Positions 24,510 through 32,485 of a DNA stretch of 64,000 nucleotides are shown one piece after another. The translations under genes were made by a program, and so were the position numbers. This DNA is from Streptomyces atratus (lineage in GTDB: Bacteria; Actinomycetota; Actinomycetes; Streptomycetales; Streptomycetaceae), in the NCBI RefSeq assembly GCF_014648655.1, contig NZ_BMRN01000008.1, positions 248,001-312,000 of the forward strand, read 5' to 3'. The notes under the pieces are model-generated. The model saw only the letters and a list, made by a program, of their open reading frames with translations. It did not search any database and was not told the origin of the DNA. Within the stretch, counting starts at the first letter, position 1; every line of letters begins with the position of its first letter.

Positions 24510-25905
24510 CGCCCGCCCCGTCCTCCAGTACCAGCACCAGCGCGGTCATCACGACATGGCCCGCGTTCCCTGTACTCACCCGCACCCGGTGCGGCCCGGG
24601 CGGCAGCCCGGCCAGGCGTGCGACGTAACGGCCCCCGCCCAGGTTGTTCAGCGTCCGCACCGGTCCGCCGTCGGCCGTCGCGAAGACGGCCACCCGGTCG
24701 TGGCCTCGTATGTCCGGCGGGACCGTGGCCCGCAGCTCGTACACCTCACCCTCGACGATCGCGTCCGGGGCGTCCACCACCAGCGGGATGTCCGCGACCT
24801 CCGGGCCGCGGTGGACCGGCGGGTCAGGGGTGAGCCAGTTGTAGAGGGCCTGGCGCAGCGCCGTGTTGTTCTGGAGCGAGCCGTGCTTCTCCCAGGGCGT
24901 GTACGCGGGCCGCCGAGCCGCCCCCACGTGGGCGCTGGAGAGCCTGGGCACGCGGCCGTCGCCGCCCTCGTCGGCCCCGTCGATCGTGAGCAGTCCGGTC
25001 AGCTTCTCGCCCTGGACCTCGGCGGTGGTCGGGGTCGGCTGGAGCACCCCGCTGATCGGTACGTACTCCACTCCGTACGCCGTTCCCGCCCCGGACTCCC
25101 GCAGCGCCTCGTGGAAGCGGGCGGCGTCCTTGAGCAGTGCAGCGTCGGTCCCGGGCAGGCCGGTCACTTCGCGGGCGTATCGCAGCGGCTCGCCCGGCGC
25201 GGTGATCAGCGCGGCGTAGTCGGGGACGAGCTGGTGGAGGGACGGAAGGCCGCGGGCGAACGCGGTGAGGCCGATACCGGCCGGGCCCACCCCGTTGACC
25301 AAAGAGAGCATGGCGTCCAGGGAGCCCCGGTACGGGGTTCCGAGCGTGATCACGCGGCGCGTCACCTCCGCGCCGCCGCACCGCTCCACGTACTGGCGGG
25401 TGACCAGGCCGCCCATCGAGTGGCAGACGAAGACGACCCGAGCCTCCGCCCGCTCCGGCGCCGAGGCCCGCCAGCGGCCGAGCTCCTCGTCCACCCGCTC
25501 GGCGAGCCGGTCCGCGTTGTAGCGGCAGGACAGCCGCCAGTCGTAGGCGAAGTCGATCAGGTTGGCGGGGTCCGCTTCGTCCTTCTCGCCCCGGCGCCGG
25601 AGCGTGAAGTTGTTTTCCAGCCACTCCAGGAAGCCGTCGTAGCCGTCCACGAGCGTCCCGATGCCCAGCAGTCCATGCAGGTCGCGCATCGGACCGAGCG
25701 GGCGCACACCGTCGCCCGGGTGTTCGTCGCCCAGGTCCGGGGGCAGCGCCAGACCCTTGACGGACCGGCCGAACGTACGGATCCCGCGGAGGAGGGCCGA
25801 GCCCGAGAGGCCCCAGACCTCGTGCCCGTCCGCGTCCGCCAGCCGACTGCCGAGAATGCCCGGGACGACGACCACCATGTCGTCGACCCGGCTGCGAGAC
25901 GTCAT
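24499..25905 (-). CDS. LCAT/PDAT-like alpha/beta-hydrolase (predicted lipase/acyltransferase)
   Basis: Protein of 468 residues of the lecithin:cholesterol acyltransferase-like family. It shows the oxyanion-side VVVVPGILGSRL (11-22), the hallmark YDWR (121-124), nucleophile Ser163 in CHSMGGLVTR, Asp316 in GDGRVP and His341 in KHGSLQNN, a complete triad. Residues ~365-460 form an Ig-like beta-sandwich that may bind or present the substrate. There is no signal peptide, so it should be cytosolic, facing the inner membrane. It is first in an operon with the caspase-STAND gene and overlaps it by 11 nt, so equal production is likely. It could be the membrane-attacking effector; this is inferred from context. 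Confidence 0.85.
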   Translation of the reverse strand: MTSRSRVDDMVVVVPGILGSRLADADGHEVWGLSGSALLRGIRTFGRSVKGLALPPDLGDEHPGDGVRPLGPMRDLHGLLGIGTLVDGYDGFLEWLENNFTLRRRGEKDEADPANLIDFAYDWRLSCRYNADRLAERVDEELGRWRASAPERAEARVVFVCHSMGGLVTRQYVERCGGAEVTRRVITLGTPYRGSLDAMLSLVNGVGPAGIGLTAFARGLPSLHQLVPDYAALITAPGEPLRYAREVTGLPGTDAALLKDAARFHEALRESGAGTAYGVEYVPISGVLQPTPTTAEVQGEKLTGLLTIDGADEGGDGRVPRLSSAHVGAARRPAYTPWEKHGSLQNNTALRQALYNWLTPDPPVHRGPEVADIPLVVDAPDAIVEGEVYELRATVPPDIRGHDRVAVFATADGGPVRTLNNLGGGRYVARLAGLPPGPHRVRVSTGNAGHVVMTALVLVLEDGAGDGE

Positions 25906-25930
25906 GTGGCGCCGTACCCCCGTGAATGTG

Positions 25931-25964
25931 CGCTGCTGCCGTGGATAAAGCAGCGTAATTACGC
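25931..25964 (-). promoter_or_regulatory. Promoter/operator region of lipase-caspase operon
   Basis: Upstream of the lipase ATG lies a perfect 12-bp palindrome gcgtaattacgc (25953-25964), AT-rich for this genome, overlapped by a second inverted repeat cgctgct / agcagcg (25931-25937, 25949-25955). These may form a repressor site over the promoter. The binding factor is unknown and no regulator gene adjoins the operon. Confidence 0.4.
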
Positions 25965-26036
25965 AGAGGGCTGTTCGAGTGCCATATGGAGGAAACCAGG
26001 CGGCTCGGGACGTTTCCCTACCTCTACCGAGCGGAA

Positions 26037-26073
26037 GGCCCGGTCCACCGACCGTCCAGCGGTGGACCGGGCC
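26037..26073 (-). terminator. Terminator after nadA
   Basis: Perfect 14-bp stem (ggcccggtccaccg / cggtggaccgggcc) with a 9-nt loop, about 30 bp downstream of the nadA stop on the minus strand. It insulates the lipase-caspase operon from nadA transcription. Confidence 0.8.
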
Positions 26074-26100
26074 TCACGGCCATGCCGCGAGCAGTACCCC

Positions 26101-27300
26101 CTACGGCAGCGCCAGCATCCGCTCCAGCGCCAGCTTCGCGTACTTCTCCGTCTCCGGGTCGACCTCGATCCGGTTGACCGGGTTCCCCTCGGCCAGCGAC
26201 TCCAGGGCCCACACCAGGTGCGGCAGGTCGATCCGGTTCATCGTCGAGCAGAAGCACACCGTCTTGTCGAGGAAGACGATCTCCTTGTCCTCGGCCGCGA
26301 ACCGGTTCGCCAGGCGGCGTACCAGGTTCAGCTCGGTGCCGATCGCCCACTTCGAGCCGGCCGGCGCCGCCTCCAGGGCCTTGATGATGTACTCCGTCGA
26401 GCCGACGTAGTCCGCCGCCGCCACGACCTCGTGCTTGCACTCCGGGTGCACCAGCACATTGACGCCCGGAATCCGCTCGCGCACATCGTTGACGGACTCG
26501 ACGGAGAAGCGTCCGTGCACCGAGCAGTGCCCGCGCCACAGGATCATCTTGGCGTTGCGCAGCTCCTCGGCGGTCAGGCCGCCGTTCGGCTTGTGCGGGT
26601 TGTAGAGGACACAGTCCTCCAGCGACATCCCCATGTCCCGGACCGCGGTGTTCCGCCCCAGGTGCTGGTCGGGCAGGAAGAGCACCTTGGTGGCCGAGGG
26701 CTCCCCCTGCTCGAAGGCCCACTCCAGCGCCCGCTTCGCGTTGGAAGAGGTGCAGATCGTGCCGCCGTGCCTGCCGGTGAAGGCCTTGATGTCGGCGGAG
26801 GAGTTCATGTACGAGACGGGTACGACCTGCTCCGCGACCCCGGCCTCGGTCAGTACGTCCCAGCACTCGGCGACCTGCTCGGCGGTGGCCATGTCGGCCA
26901 TGGAACAGCCCGCGGCCAGGTCCGGCAGCACGACCTTCTGGTCGTCGGTGGTCAGGATGTCCGCCGACTCGGCCATGAAGTGCACACCGCAGAAGACGAT
27001 GTACTCGGCCTCCGGGCGCGCGGCCGCGTCCCGGGCGAGCTTGAACGAGTCGCCGGTGACGTCCGCGAACTGGATGACCTCGTCGCGCTGGTAGTGGTGG
27101 CCGAGGACGAACACCTTGTCCCCGAGCTTCTCCTTGGCCGCGCGGGCACGCTCCACCAGGTCCGGGTCGGACGGGGAGGGCAGGTCGCCGGGGCACTCGA
27201 CGCCGCGCTCGCTCTTCGGGTCGGCCTCACGGCCGAGCAGGAGCAGGGCGAGGGGCGTCGGCTGGACGTCGAAATCCTGGACGGGGTGGGCCGTGGTCAC
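26101..27300 (-). CDS. nadA: Quinolinate synthase NadA
   Basis: Cytosolic [4Fe-4S] enzyme of 399 residues that condenses iminoaspartate with dihydroxyacetone phosphate to quinolinate, the first committed intermediate of de novo NAD synthesis. Conserved stretches include VFVLGHHYQRDEVIQFAD, cluster-type cysteines in IVFCGVHFMAES, HPECKHEV and VCFCSTMNR, and a SNAKRALEWA motif. GTG 27300 (VTTAHPVQDFDVQPTPL) is favoured by GAAAGG at about 9 nt; a GTG nine bases upstream is in frame. The erpA gene is divergent 231 bp away, whose product could help load NadA's cluster. nadB and nadC are not in the window. Confidence 0.95.
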   Translation of the reverse strand: MTTAHPVQDFDVQPTPLALLLLGREADPKSERGVECPGDLPSPSDPDLVERARAAKEKLGDKVFVLGHHYQRDEVIQFADVTGDSFKLARDAAARPEAEYIVFCGVHFMAESADILTTDDQKVVLPDLAAGCSMADMATAEQVAECWDVLTEAGVAEQVVPVSYMNSSADIKAFTGRHGGTICTSSNAKRALEWAFEQGEPSATKVLFLPDQHLGRNTAVRDMGMSLEDCVLYNPHKPNGGLTAEELRNAKMILWRGHCSVHGRFSVESVNDVRERIPGVNVLVHPECKHEVVAAADYVGSTEYIIKALEAAPAGSKWAIGTELNLVRRLANRFAAEDKEIVFLDKTVCFCSTMNRIDLPHLVWALESLAEGNPVNRIEVDPETEKYAKLALERMLALP

Positions 27301-27343
27301 GTCACGCACCCTTTCTTCTTTGCGGAAAGCCTTTTCGTCTAAT

Positions 27344-27374
27344 TGACGTTATCTATCATATCCGGTTCACGTCA
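27344..27374. promoter_or_regulatory. Inverted half-sites in the nadA-erpA divergent region
   Basis: The 27301-27531 gap contains an AT-rich stretch (tctaattgacgttatctatcata) flanked by tgacgt (27344-27349) and acgtca (27369-27374), an inverted pair spaced 19 nt. TATGAT on the minus strand here is a good -10 candidate for nadA. It could be a shared control site, but I cannot assign the regulator. Confidence 0.35.
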
Positions 27375-27531
27375 CTTTGACGATGGCCATAGTGTCGATG
27401 TGACGCATCCCCCCGGAGGGCCGGTGTGCGAGCATGAATGGAACAGGCAAGCGCTCGGCCCGGAATGAATCCGCGGTCCCGACGGTTGCAACGTCGGCAA
27501 GCAGTCTCCGTACAACCCGGGAGAGAAGCAG

Positions 27532-27888
27532 ATGTCCGTATCGGACGAGACCACCACCGTGAGCGACGGCATCCTCCTGTCCGACGCCGCCGCAGCCAAG
27601 GTCAAGGGCCTGCTGGAGCAGGAAGGCCGTGACGACCTGGCGCTGCGCGTCGCCGTTCAGCCCGGCGGCTGCTCGGGCCTGCGCTACCAGCTCTTCTTCG
27701 ACGAGCGTTCGCTCGACGGCGATGTCGTGAAGGACTTCGACGGCGTCAAGGTCGTCACCGACCGGATGAGTGCTCCGTACCTGGGTGGCGCTTCCATCGA
27801 CTTCGTCGACACCATCGAGAAGCAGGGCTTCACGATCGACAACCCGAACGCCACGGGCTCCTGCGCCTGCGGCGACTCCTTCAGCTAG
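27532..27888 (+). CDS. erpA: HesB/ErpA-type iron-sulfur carrier protein
   Basis: A-type Fe-S carrier of 118 residues that accepts clusters from the SUF machinery and passes them to apo-enzymes. It has the three conserved cysteines: one in QPGGCSGLRYQLFFD and the pair in SCACGDSF at the C-terminus, plus ATGS before them. ATG 27532 is preceded by GGGAGAG. Divergent from nadA, whose product needs a [4Fe-4S] cluster, a pairing that fits cluster delivery. It also sits in the same neighbourhood as the respiratory Rieske protein gene. Confidence 0.93.
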   Translation: MSVSDETTTVSDGILLSDAAAAKVKGLLEQEGRDDLALRVAVQPGGCSGLRYQLFFDERSLDGDVVKDFDGVKVVTDRMSAPYLGGASIDFVDTIEKQGFTIDNPNATGSCACGDSFS

Positions 27889-27917
27889 GCCCTGAAGGCA
27901 GCGGCAGAACAGCAACA

Positions 27918-27950
27918 CGGCGGCGGCCCCGGATTCCGGGGCCGCCGCCG
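27918..27950. terminator. Bidirectional terminator between erpA and the convergent membrane protein
   Basis: Perfect 15-bp GC stem (cggcggcggccccgg / ccggggccgccgccg) with loop att, placed midway between two convergent genes and so able to serve both. Confidence 0.85.
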
Positions 27951-27973
27951 TTGTCGTACGCAGGGCTCAGGCG

Positions 27974-29452
27974 TCAGGCGCGGGGCACGTCGCCGCCCGA
28001 CGCCGCGTCGACCACCGTCCGGTCACCGAGCGGGGCGTCCAGCGTCACCGTCCGGGTCAGCTTCTCGGCGATCATGATGCAGACCTTCTTCTCGGCCGGC
28101 TGCGACTCCGTCACCGTCACCCGCACCGTCTTCCCGTCCTCGGCCGCGCTCGCCGCGTACTTACTGCACACCCCGCCCCAGAACGTCACCGACAGGGTTC
28201 GCCCGTCGGCGCTGTACGACAGGATCTGCTGCCGGGACTTCTCCGTGTCCCCCGGGGGCGGGGTCGTCGCCGACGGTGCGTCCTTCGCCAGATACGCGGG
28301 GTCCACGGCGATCTGCGACACGGTGCCACCGGTGCCGCCCGCGGCCGGCCGCACCGAGAAGAGCCACGACGGTACGAGCGTCTGCTTGCCCGCCACGTAC
28401 TGCTTGGTCAGGCCGAACACCGCCTTGTCGACCGTCACGGTCGTCGTCGGCCGCTCCGCCCCGGTCCGCGTCCCGCAGTGGACCTTCGGCGACTTCAGGT
28501 CATCCTCCAGCGGTACGGGAGTGGCACACCCGCCGACGTCCGCGCGCCCGCCCGTCCTGGATGCCGCCCCGTTCAGCTGCTTCAGCGCCTCGCCCGCGCT
28601 GATCACCGGATAGCTGTCGCCCTTCTCCAGGCCCTTCAACTGCCCGCTGCCGCCTACCACTTCGCCGTCCGGGCCCACCTGGATGCCGGTCGACCAGCCG
28701 TAGGTGGGAAGCCCGTCGATCACCGGGTCGGCATTCACCACCCGTACCGAGCCCATGAGTTGGCGGGTGTCGAGAGTGGCGTCGTCCTGACCCACCGCCT
28801 TCAGGACCGGTGTCGCGGCAGCCCTGGCGGCGCTCTCGCTCACCGGGGAGCCGGTGCCCCCCGGCGCGACCTCCTGGGTCGAACAGGTCGCGCCCTTCGG
28901 GCAGTTGTCCGTTCCCCCGGAGCCGTACCGGGCGAAGCTCCAGGTGCCCGGAGCCTGCTTGTTCACCCGGAGGACCGGGCCCGAGCCGTCCCCGTCGGAC
29001 CCCACCTTCCAGGACGTTCCCTCCGCCTGCGGCGTGCCCTGCACCCCCAGTGCCTTCGCCAGCCGGGCCACCTCCGCCGCGGAGACGGTCCCCTCCGCGC
29101 GCTGCACCGCGGCCGTACGCGGTCCCTCGGGCAGCTTGCCGGACGCGCGGTAGACCACCTGGCCGCCGTGCGGATCGGGCTCGCCGGGTGCGATGCCGGG
29201 TGCGATGCCCGGCGAGGACCCGTCGGGCGCCGTCGGGTCGCCCGCACGTTCGTCCAGGGCAAGCAGGGAAGGGGTGTGCTCCCCGCTGCCCGCCGCGCTG
29301 CCGCTGCTTCCGCCCTCCCCGTCCGCGGCGGTCGCGGCCCAGTACGCGCCGCCGCCCCCGGCCAGCAGTACGGCGGCCGCCACCGAGGCCACGGCGAGCG
29401 GTGAACGCCGCCGGGGGCCGGTCACATCGTTGTCGGGTCGCTCGGTGCTCAC
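27974..29452 (-). CDS. Membrane-anchored secreted protein of unknown function
   Basis: Protein of 492 residues: a short basic cytoplasmic start, one transmembrane helix at about 17-41 (SPLAVASVAAAVLLAGGGG), a low-complexity Gly/Ser/Pro linker to about 100 (with a GIAP duplication), then a large extracytoplasmic region. The outer part has several Cys (NCPKGATC, VGGC, VHCG, VCSK, VCIM) that may form disulfides, and repeated strand-like segments such as VRVVNADPVIDGLPTYGWS. I do not recognise a catalytic motif. It resembles Streptomyces membrane proteins encoded beside nadA and erpA. Function unknown. Confidence 0.75.
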   Translation of the reverse strand: MSTERPDNDVTGPRRRSPLAVASVAAAVLLAGGGGAYWAATAADGEGGSSGSAAGSGEHTPSLLALDERAGDPTAPDGSSPGIAPGIAPGEPDPHGGQVVYRASGKLPEGPRTAAVQRAEGTVSAAEVARLAKALGVQGTPQAEGTSWKVGSDGDGSGPVLRVNKQAPGTWSFARYGSGGTDNCPKGATCSTQEVAPGGTGSPVSESAARAAATPVLKAVGQDDATLDTRQLMGSVRVVNADPVIDGLPTYGWSTGIQVGPDGEVVGGSGQLKGLEKGDSYPVISAGEALKQLNGAASRTGGRADVGGCATPVPLEDDLKSPKVHCGTRTGAERPTTTVTVDKAVFGLTKQYVAGKQTLVPSWLFSVRPAAGGTGGTVSQIAVDPAYLAKDAPSATTPPPGDTEKSRQQILSYSADGRTLSVTFWGGVCSKYAASAAEDGKTVRVTVTESQPAEKKVCIMIAEKLTRTVTLDAPLGDRTVVDAASGGDVPRA

Positions 29453-29591
29453 CGGATCGCTCCTTCGCCTGGATCGCCGTCACAGGCCGTCACCCGGCCT
29501 GCCGTCCGTCCCGCGGGTGGGGACAACGGTGGGACGGGGCACAGGGGCGCACGGTTCCCTCAGGGGGTGTCGGACGCGTTCGGTGCCGGTC

Positions 29592-29789
29592 TCAGTCGCC
29601 GTATTCGGACATGGCGTCGATCAGCCGGGCGGAGGCGGCGGGCACGGTGACCCCGTGAATCAGGGACGGCGCCACCCGAACGGGGGCAGACTTCGCGGGG
29701 ACCACCCAGTGCGGAGCCATCCGTGCGCAGTCACCGCGCAGCTCGGCCAGGCTGATCTCGGACTCGCGTGTGGCGCTGTGGTTCGACAT
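29592..29789 (-). CDS. Small conserved protein, 65 residues
   Basis: A 65-residue soluble protein (MSNHSATRESEISLAELRGD) with no signal peptide or membrane helix. The pattern LAELRGDCARMAPHWVVPAK suggests a short helix followed by strands. No strong ribosome binding site precedes ATG 29789; an upstream in-frame start at 29813 is possible. Codon bias is normal, which supports a real gene. It is divergent from the PfkB kinase gene, sharing a 160-bp region that contains cttactatcggg-like AT-rich sequence near 29829-29845. Function unknown. Confidence 0.6.
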   Translation of the reverse strand: MSNHSATRESEISLAELRGDCARMAPHWVVPAKSAPVRVAPSLIHGVTVPAASARLIDAMSEYGD

Positions 29790-29866
29790 AGCCGCACCGT
29801 AGGCACCGCACACCTCAGGAAGAAAGACCTACTATCGGGTAGTTTTCCCCCCTTCAGGGCGAGTGC

Positions 29867-29923
29867 GGGGAACGGGTAGCGTGAACTGTCACGCCGCCCC
29901 GGGAACGCAGTCACCCGTTCCCC
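29867..29923 (+). promoter_or_regulatory. Structured leader of the PfkB kinase gene
   Basis: Perfect 11-bp outer stem (ggggaacgggt at 29867-29877, acccgttcccc at 29913-29923) encloses a 6-bp hairpin (gcgtga-actg-tcacgc, 29879-29894). The element ends 26 nt before the GTG start and just ahead of the AGGAG ribosome binding site. It could be a cis-regulatory RNA, or a DNA operator of unusual spacing. Confidence 0.45.
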
Positions 29924-29949
29924 CCGATCTCCGCAGGAGCAGTCTCCCC

Positions 29950-30924
29950 GTGCGAATCGCAGTCACCGGCTCCATCGCCACCGATCACCTCATGACCTTC
30001 CCCGGCCGTTTCGCCGACCAGCTGGTCGCGGATCAGCTGCACACGGTCTCGCTCTCCTTCCTGGTCGACAACCTCGACGTGCGCCGGGGCGGTGTCGCCG
30101 CCAATATCTGCTTCGGCATGGGTCTGCTGGGCACGAACCCGGTCCTGGTCGGCGCCGCGGGCTCCGACTTCGACGAGTACCGTGCCTGGCTCGACCGCCA
30201 CGGCGTCGACACCGGTTCGGTCCGGATCTCCGAGGTCCTGCACACCGCCCGGTTCGTCTGCACGACGGACGCCGACCACAACCAGATCGGCTCCTTCTAC
30301 ACGGGCGCGATGAGCGAGGCCCGGCTCATCGAGCTGAAGGCCGTCGCCGACCGTGTCGGCGGCCTCGACCTCGTCTCGATCGGCGCCGACGACCCCGAGG
30401 GGATGCTCCGCCACACCGAGGAGTGCCGCTCCCGCGGAATCCCGTTCGCCGCGGACTTCTCGCAGCAGATCGCCCGGATGGACGGCGACGAGATCCGGAT
30501 CCTCCTCGACGGCGCCACGTACCTCTTCTCCAACGAGTACGAGAAGGGGCTCATCGAGTCCAAGACCGGCTGGAGCGACGAGGAGATCCTGGCCAAGGTC
30601 GGCCACCGGGTCACCACGCTGGGCGCCCGCGGTGTCCGGATCGAGCGGGCCGGCCAGGAGACGATCGAGGTCGGCTGCCCGGAGGAGGAGACCAAGGCCG
30701 ACCCGACCGGTGTCGGCGACGCCTTCCGGGCCGGTTTCCTCTCCGGTCTCGCCTGGGGCGTCGGCCTGGAGCGCGCCGCCCAGGTCGGCTGCATGCTCGC
30801 CACCCTGGTGATCGAGACGGTCGGTACCCAGGAGTACACCCTGCGCCGCGCCCACTTCATGGACCGCTTCACCAAGGCGTACGGCCACGACGCCGCCGCC
30901 GAGGTCCGCGCGCACCTGAGCTGA
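29950..30924 (+). CDS. PfkB-family carbohydrate/adenosine kinase
   Basis: Ribokinase-fold sugar or nucleoside kinase of 324 residues. Start GTG 29950 (VRIAVTGSIATDHLMTFPGR) has AGGAG at about 10 nt; the open frame begins earlier but that part is the structured leader. The family's first signature is GGVAANICFGMGLLG (about residues 48-62), and the second is DPTGVGDAFRAGFLSGL with the catalytic Asp (near residue 257). Actinobacterial members of this type are often labelled adenosine kinase, yet the specificity is not decided by visible motifs. It stands alone, with a possible RNA leader. Confidence 0.85.
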   Translation: MRIAVTGSIATDHLMTFPGRFADQLVADQLHTVSLSFLVDNLDVRRGGVAANICFGMGLLGTNPVLVGAAGSDFDEYRAWLDRHGVDTGSVRISEVLHTARFVCTTDADHNQIGSFYTGAMSEARLIELKAVADRVGGLDLVSIGADDPEGMLRHTEECRSRGIPFAADFSQQIARMDGDEIRILLDGATYLFSNEYEKGLIESKTGWSDEEILAKVGHRVTTLGARGVRIERAGQETIEVGCPEEETKADPTGVGDAFRAGFLSGLAWGVGLERAAQVGCMLATLVIETVGTQEYTLRRAHFMDRFTKAYGHDAAAEVRAHLS

Positions 30925-30938
30925 GCCGAAGAGGAACC

Positions 30939-32321
30939 TCAGGTCAGCCGGCGGACCACATAGGCCGAGCCACGGTCCGCCGGCTCCTCGCCCACGTACT
31001 CCTGCTCGCGCATCGCACACCAGGCCGGGATGTCCAGGCGCGCCGCCTCGTCGTCACTGAGCACGGTCACCGTCCCGCCCAGCGGTACCTCCCCGATCAC
31101 CTTTGCCAGCTCGATCACAGGGATCGGGCAGCGCTTCCCGAGGGCGTCGACCACCAGGGACGCGGTCACGGCAGGGGAGGGGGGCGCGGAAACGGGAGCA
31201 CCCAGCCTCTCCCGTACCTCTGCCACCACCCGCGGCAGCACGTCCAGGAAGCGCTCGACCTCCTCGCCCGCGGTGCCGGTCGGCAGCGACACCCGTACGT
31301 TCCCCTCCGACAGCACCCCCATCGCCCTGAGCACGTGGCTCGGCGCCAGCGTGCTGCTGGTGCAGGACGAACCGGATGATACGGAGAATTCGGCTCGATC
31401 CAGTTCGTGGAGCAGTGTCTCTCCGTCGACATAGAGACAGGAGAAGGTCACCAGATGCGGCAGCCGCCGCACCGGATCTCCGACCACCTCCACATCGGGC
31501 ACCAACTGCGGCACCCGGGCCCTGATGCGGTCCACCAGGGCCCGCAGCCGCACGGACTCCGCCGCCGCCTCCGCCCGCACCGCCCGCAGCGATGCCGCCG
31601 CGGCCACGATCGCGGGAAGGTTCTCGAACCCCGCGGCCCGGCCCGCCTCCCGCTCGTCGGCCGGTCCTTGAACCGTGAACCGCACCCCCTTGCGTACTGC
31701 CAGCAGCCCGACACCCGAGGGCCCGCCCCACTTGTGCGCGCTGGCCGCCAGCAGCGACCAGCCGCCCGGCACCGGCCCCCAGCCCAACGACTGCGCGGCA
31801 TCCACCAGCAGCGGCACCCCCGCCGCCCGGCACAGCTCCGCGACCTCGGCCACCGGCTGTTCGGTGCCGACCTCGTGATTGGCGGACTGCAGACAGGCCA
31901 GCGAGGTGTCCTCGCGCAGCACCTCCGCGTACGCCTGTGCACTCACCGCCCCCGACCGGTCCACCGCGACCTCGGAGACCGATCCGCCCTGCGCCTCATG
32001 GGCGGCGGCCGAATGGAGCACCGACGAGTGCTCCACCGCGGAGAAGACCAGATGGCGGCCGACACGCCGACGCCCCGCGAGAGCCCCGGAAATTCCGGAG
32101 TGCACCGCCCGGGTACCCGAAGGAGTGAATGTGAGCTCGTCCGGCCGGCACCCGACGGCCTCCGCGGCGGCCTCCCGGGCCGCGTCCAGCAACAGCCGGG
32201 CCCGCCGCCCCTCGCGGTAGAGCCTGGCCGGGTCGGCCCACCCCTCGTCCAGCGCGGCAAGCAGCGCCTGGCGGGCGACGGGGTGCAGGGGTGCGGAGGA
32301 TGCGGCGTCGAAGTAGGGCAC
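30939..32321 (-). CDS. Cysteine desulfurase fused to a TusA-like sulfur carrier
   Basis: Protein of 460 residues. Residues ~1-365 are a class V PLP aminotransferase-fold cysteine desulfurase: PLP Lys in SAHKWGGPSG, the PLP-ring Asp in LLVDAAQSLGW, EHSSVLHSAAAHE and persulfide-forming Cys in SGSSCTSS. After a Pro-rich linker (APPSP), residues ~385-460 are a TusA-type domain with LGKRCPIPVIELAKV, whose Cys accepts sulfur. The fusion would pass persulfide within one chain for sulfur delivery (tRNA thiolation, cofactors or Fe-S). It is encoded head-to-head with the cytochrome oxidase operon and is separate from any suf cluster. Confidence 0.9.
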   Translation of the reverse strand: MPYFDAASSAPLHPVARQALLAALDEGWADPARLYREGRRARLLLDAAREAAAEAVGCRPDELTFTPSGTRAVHSGISGALAGRRRVGRHLVFSAVEHSSVLHSAAAHEAQGGSVSEVAVDRSGAVSAQAYAEVLREDTSLACLQSANHEVGTEQPVAEVAELCRAAGVPLLVDAAQSLGWGPVPGGWSLLAASAHKWGGPSGVGLLAVRKGVRFTVQGPADEREAGRAAGFENLPAIVAAAASLRAVRAEAAAESVRLRALVDRIRARVPQLVPDVEVVGDPVRRLPHLVTFSCLYVDGETLLHELDRAEFSVSSGSSCTSSTLAPSHVLRAMGVLSEGNVRVSLPTGTAGEEVERFLDVLPRVVAEVRERLGAPVSAPPSPAVTASLVVDALGKRCPIPVIELAKVIGEVPLGGTVTVLSDDEAARLDIPAWCAMREQEYVGEEPADRGSAYVVRRLT

Positions 32322-32485
32322 GCGGCCACGCTAGCCCGCGTCGGGTCCGCACCCGGGGACGGGGCCGCCCGCCCAGCCAGGAGAGAGGGCGTCAGATGGC
32401 GGCCGGAGGCCCGTATTCCACCCCTTCGGGGTGTCGGGCGGCGCGTTGGGCACCCTCCCCGCGCGACCCCAAATAGCGTCCAGTA

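Noticed and set aside
20844..24833. Long plus-strand open frame (1329 codons) opposite the caspase-STAND gene
   Set aside because: Low-complexity Arg/Gly/Gln-rich product with no domain; the minus-strand frame has clear caspase, Walker and TPR motifs. Long antisense frames are normal in high-GC genomes.
22711..27342. Plus-strand open frame of 1543 codons spanning lipase and nadA
   Set aside because: Runs through three well-supported minus-strand genes; composition is a Ser/Arg/Ala shadow.
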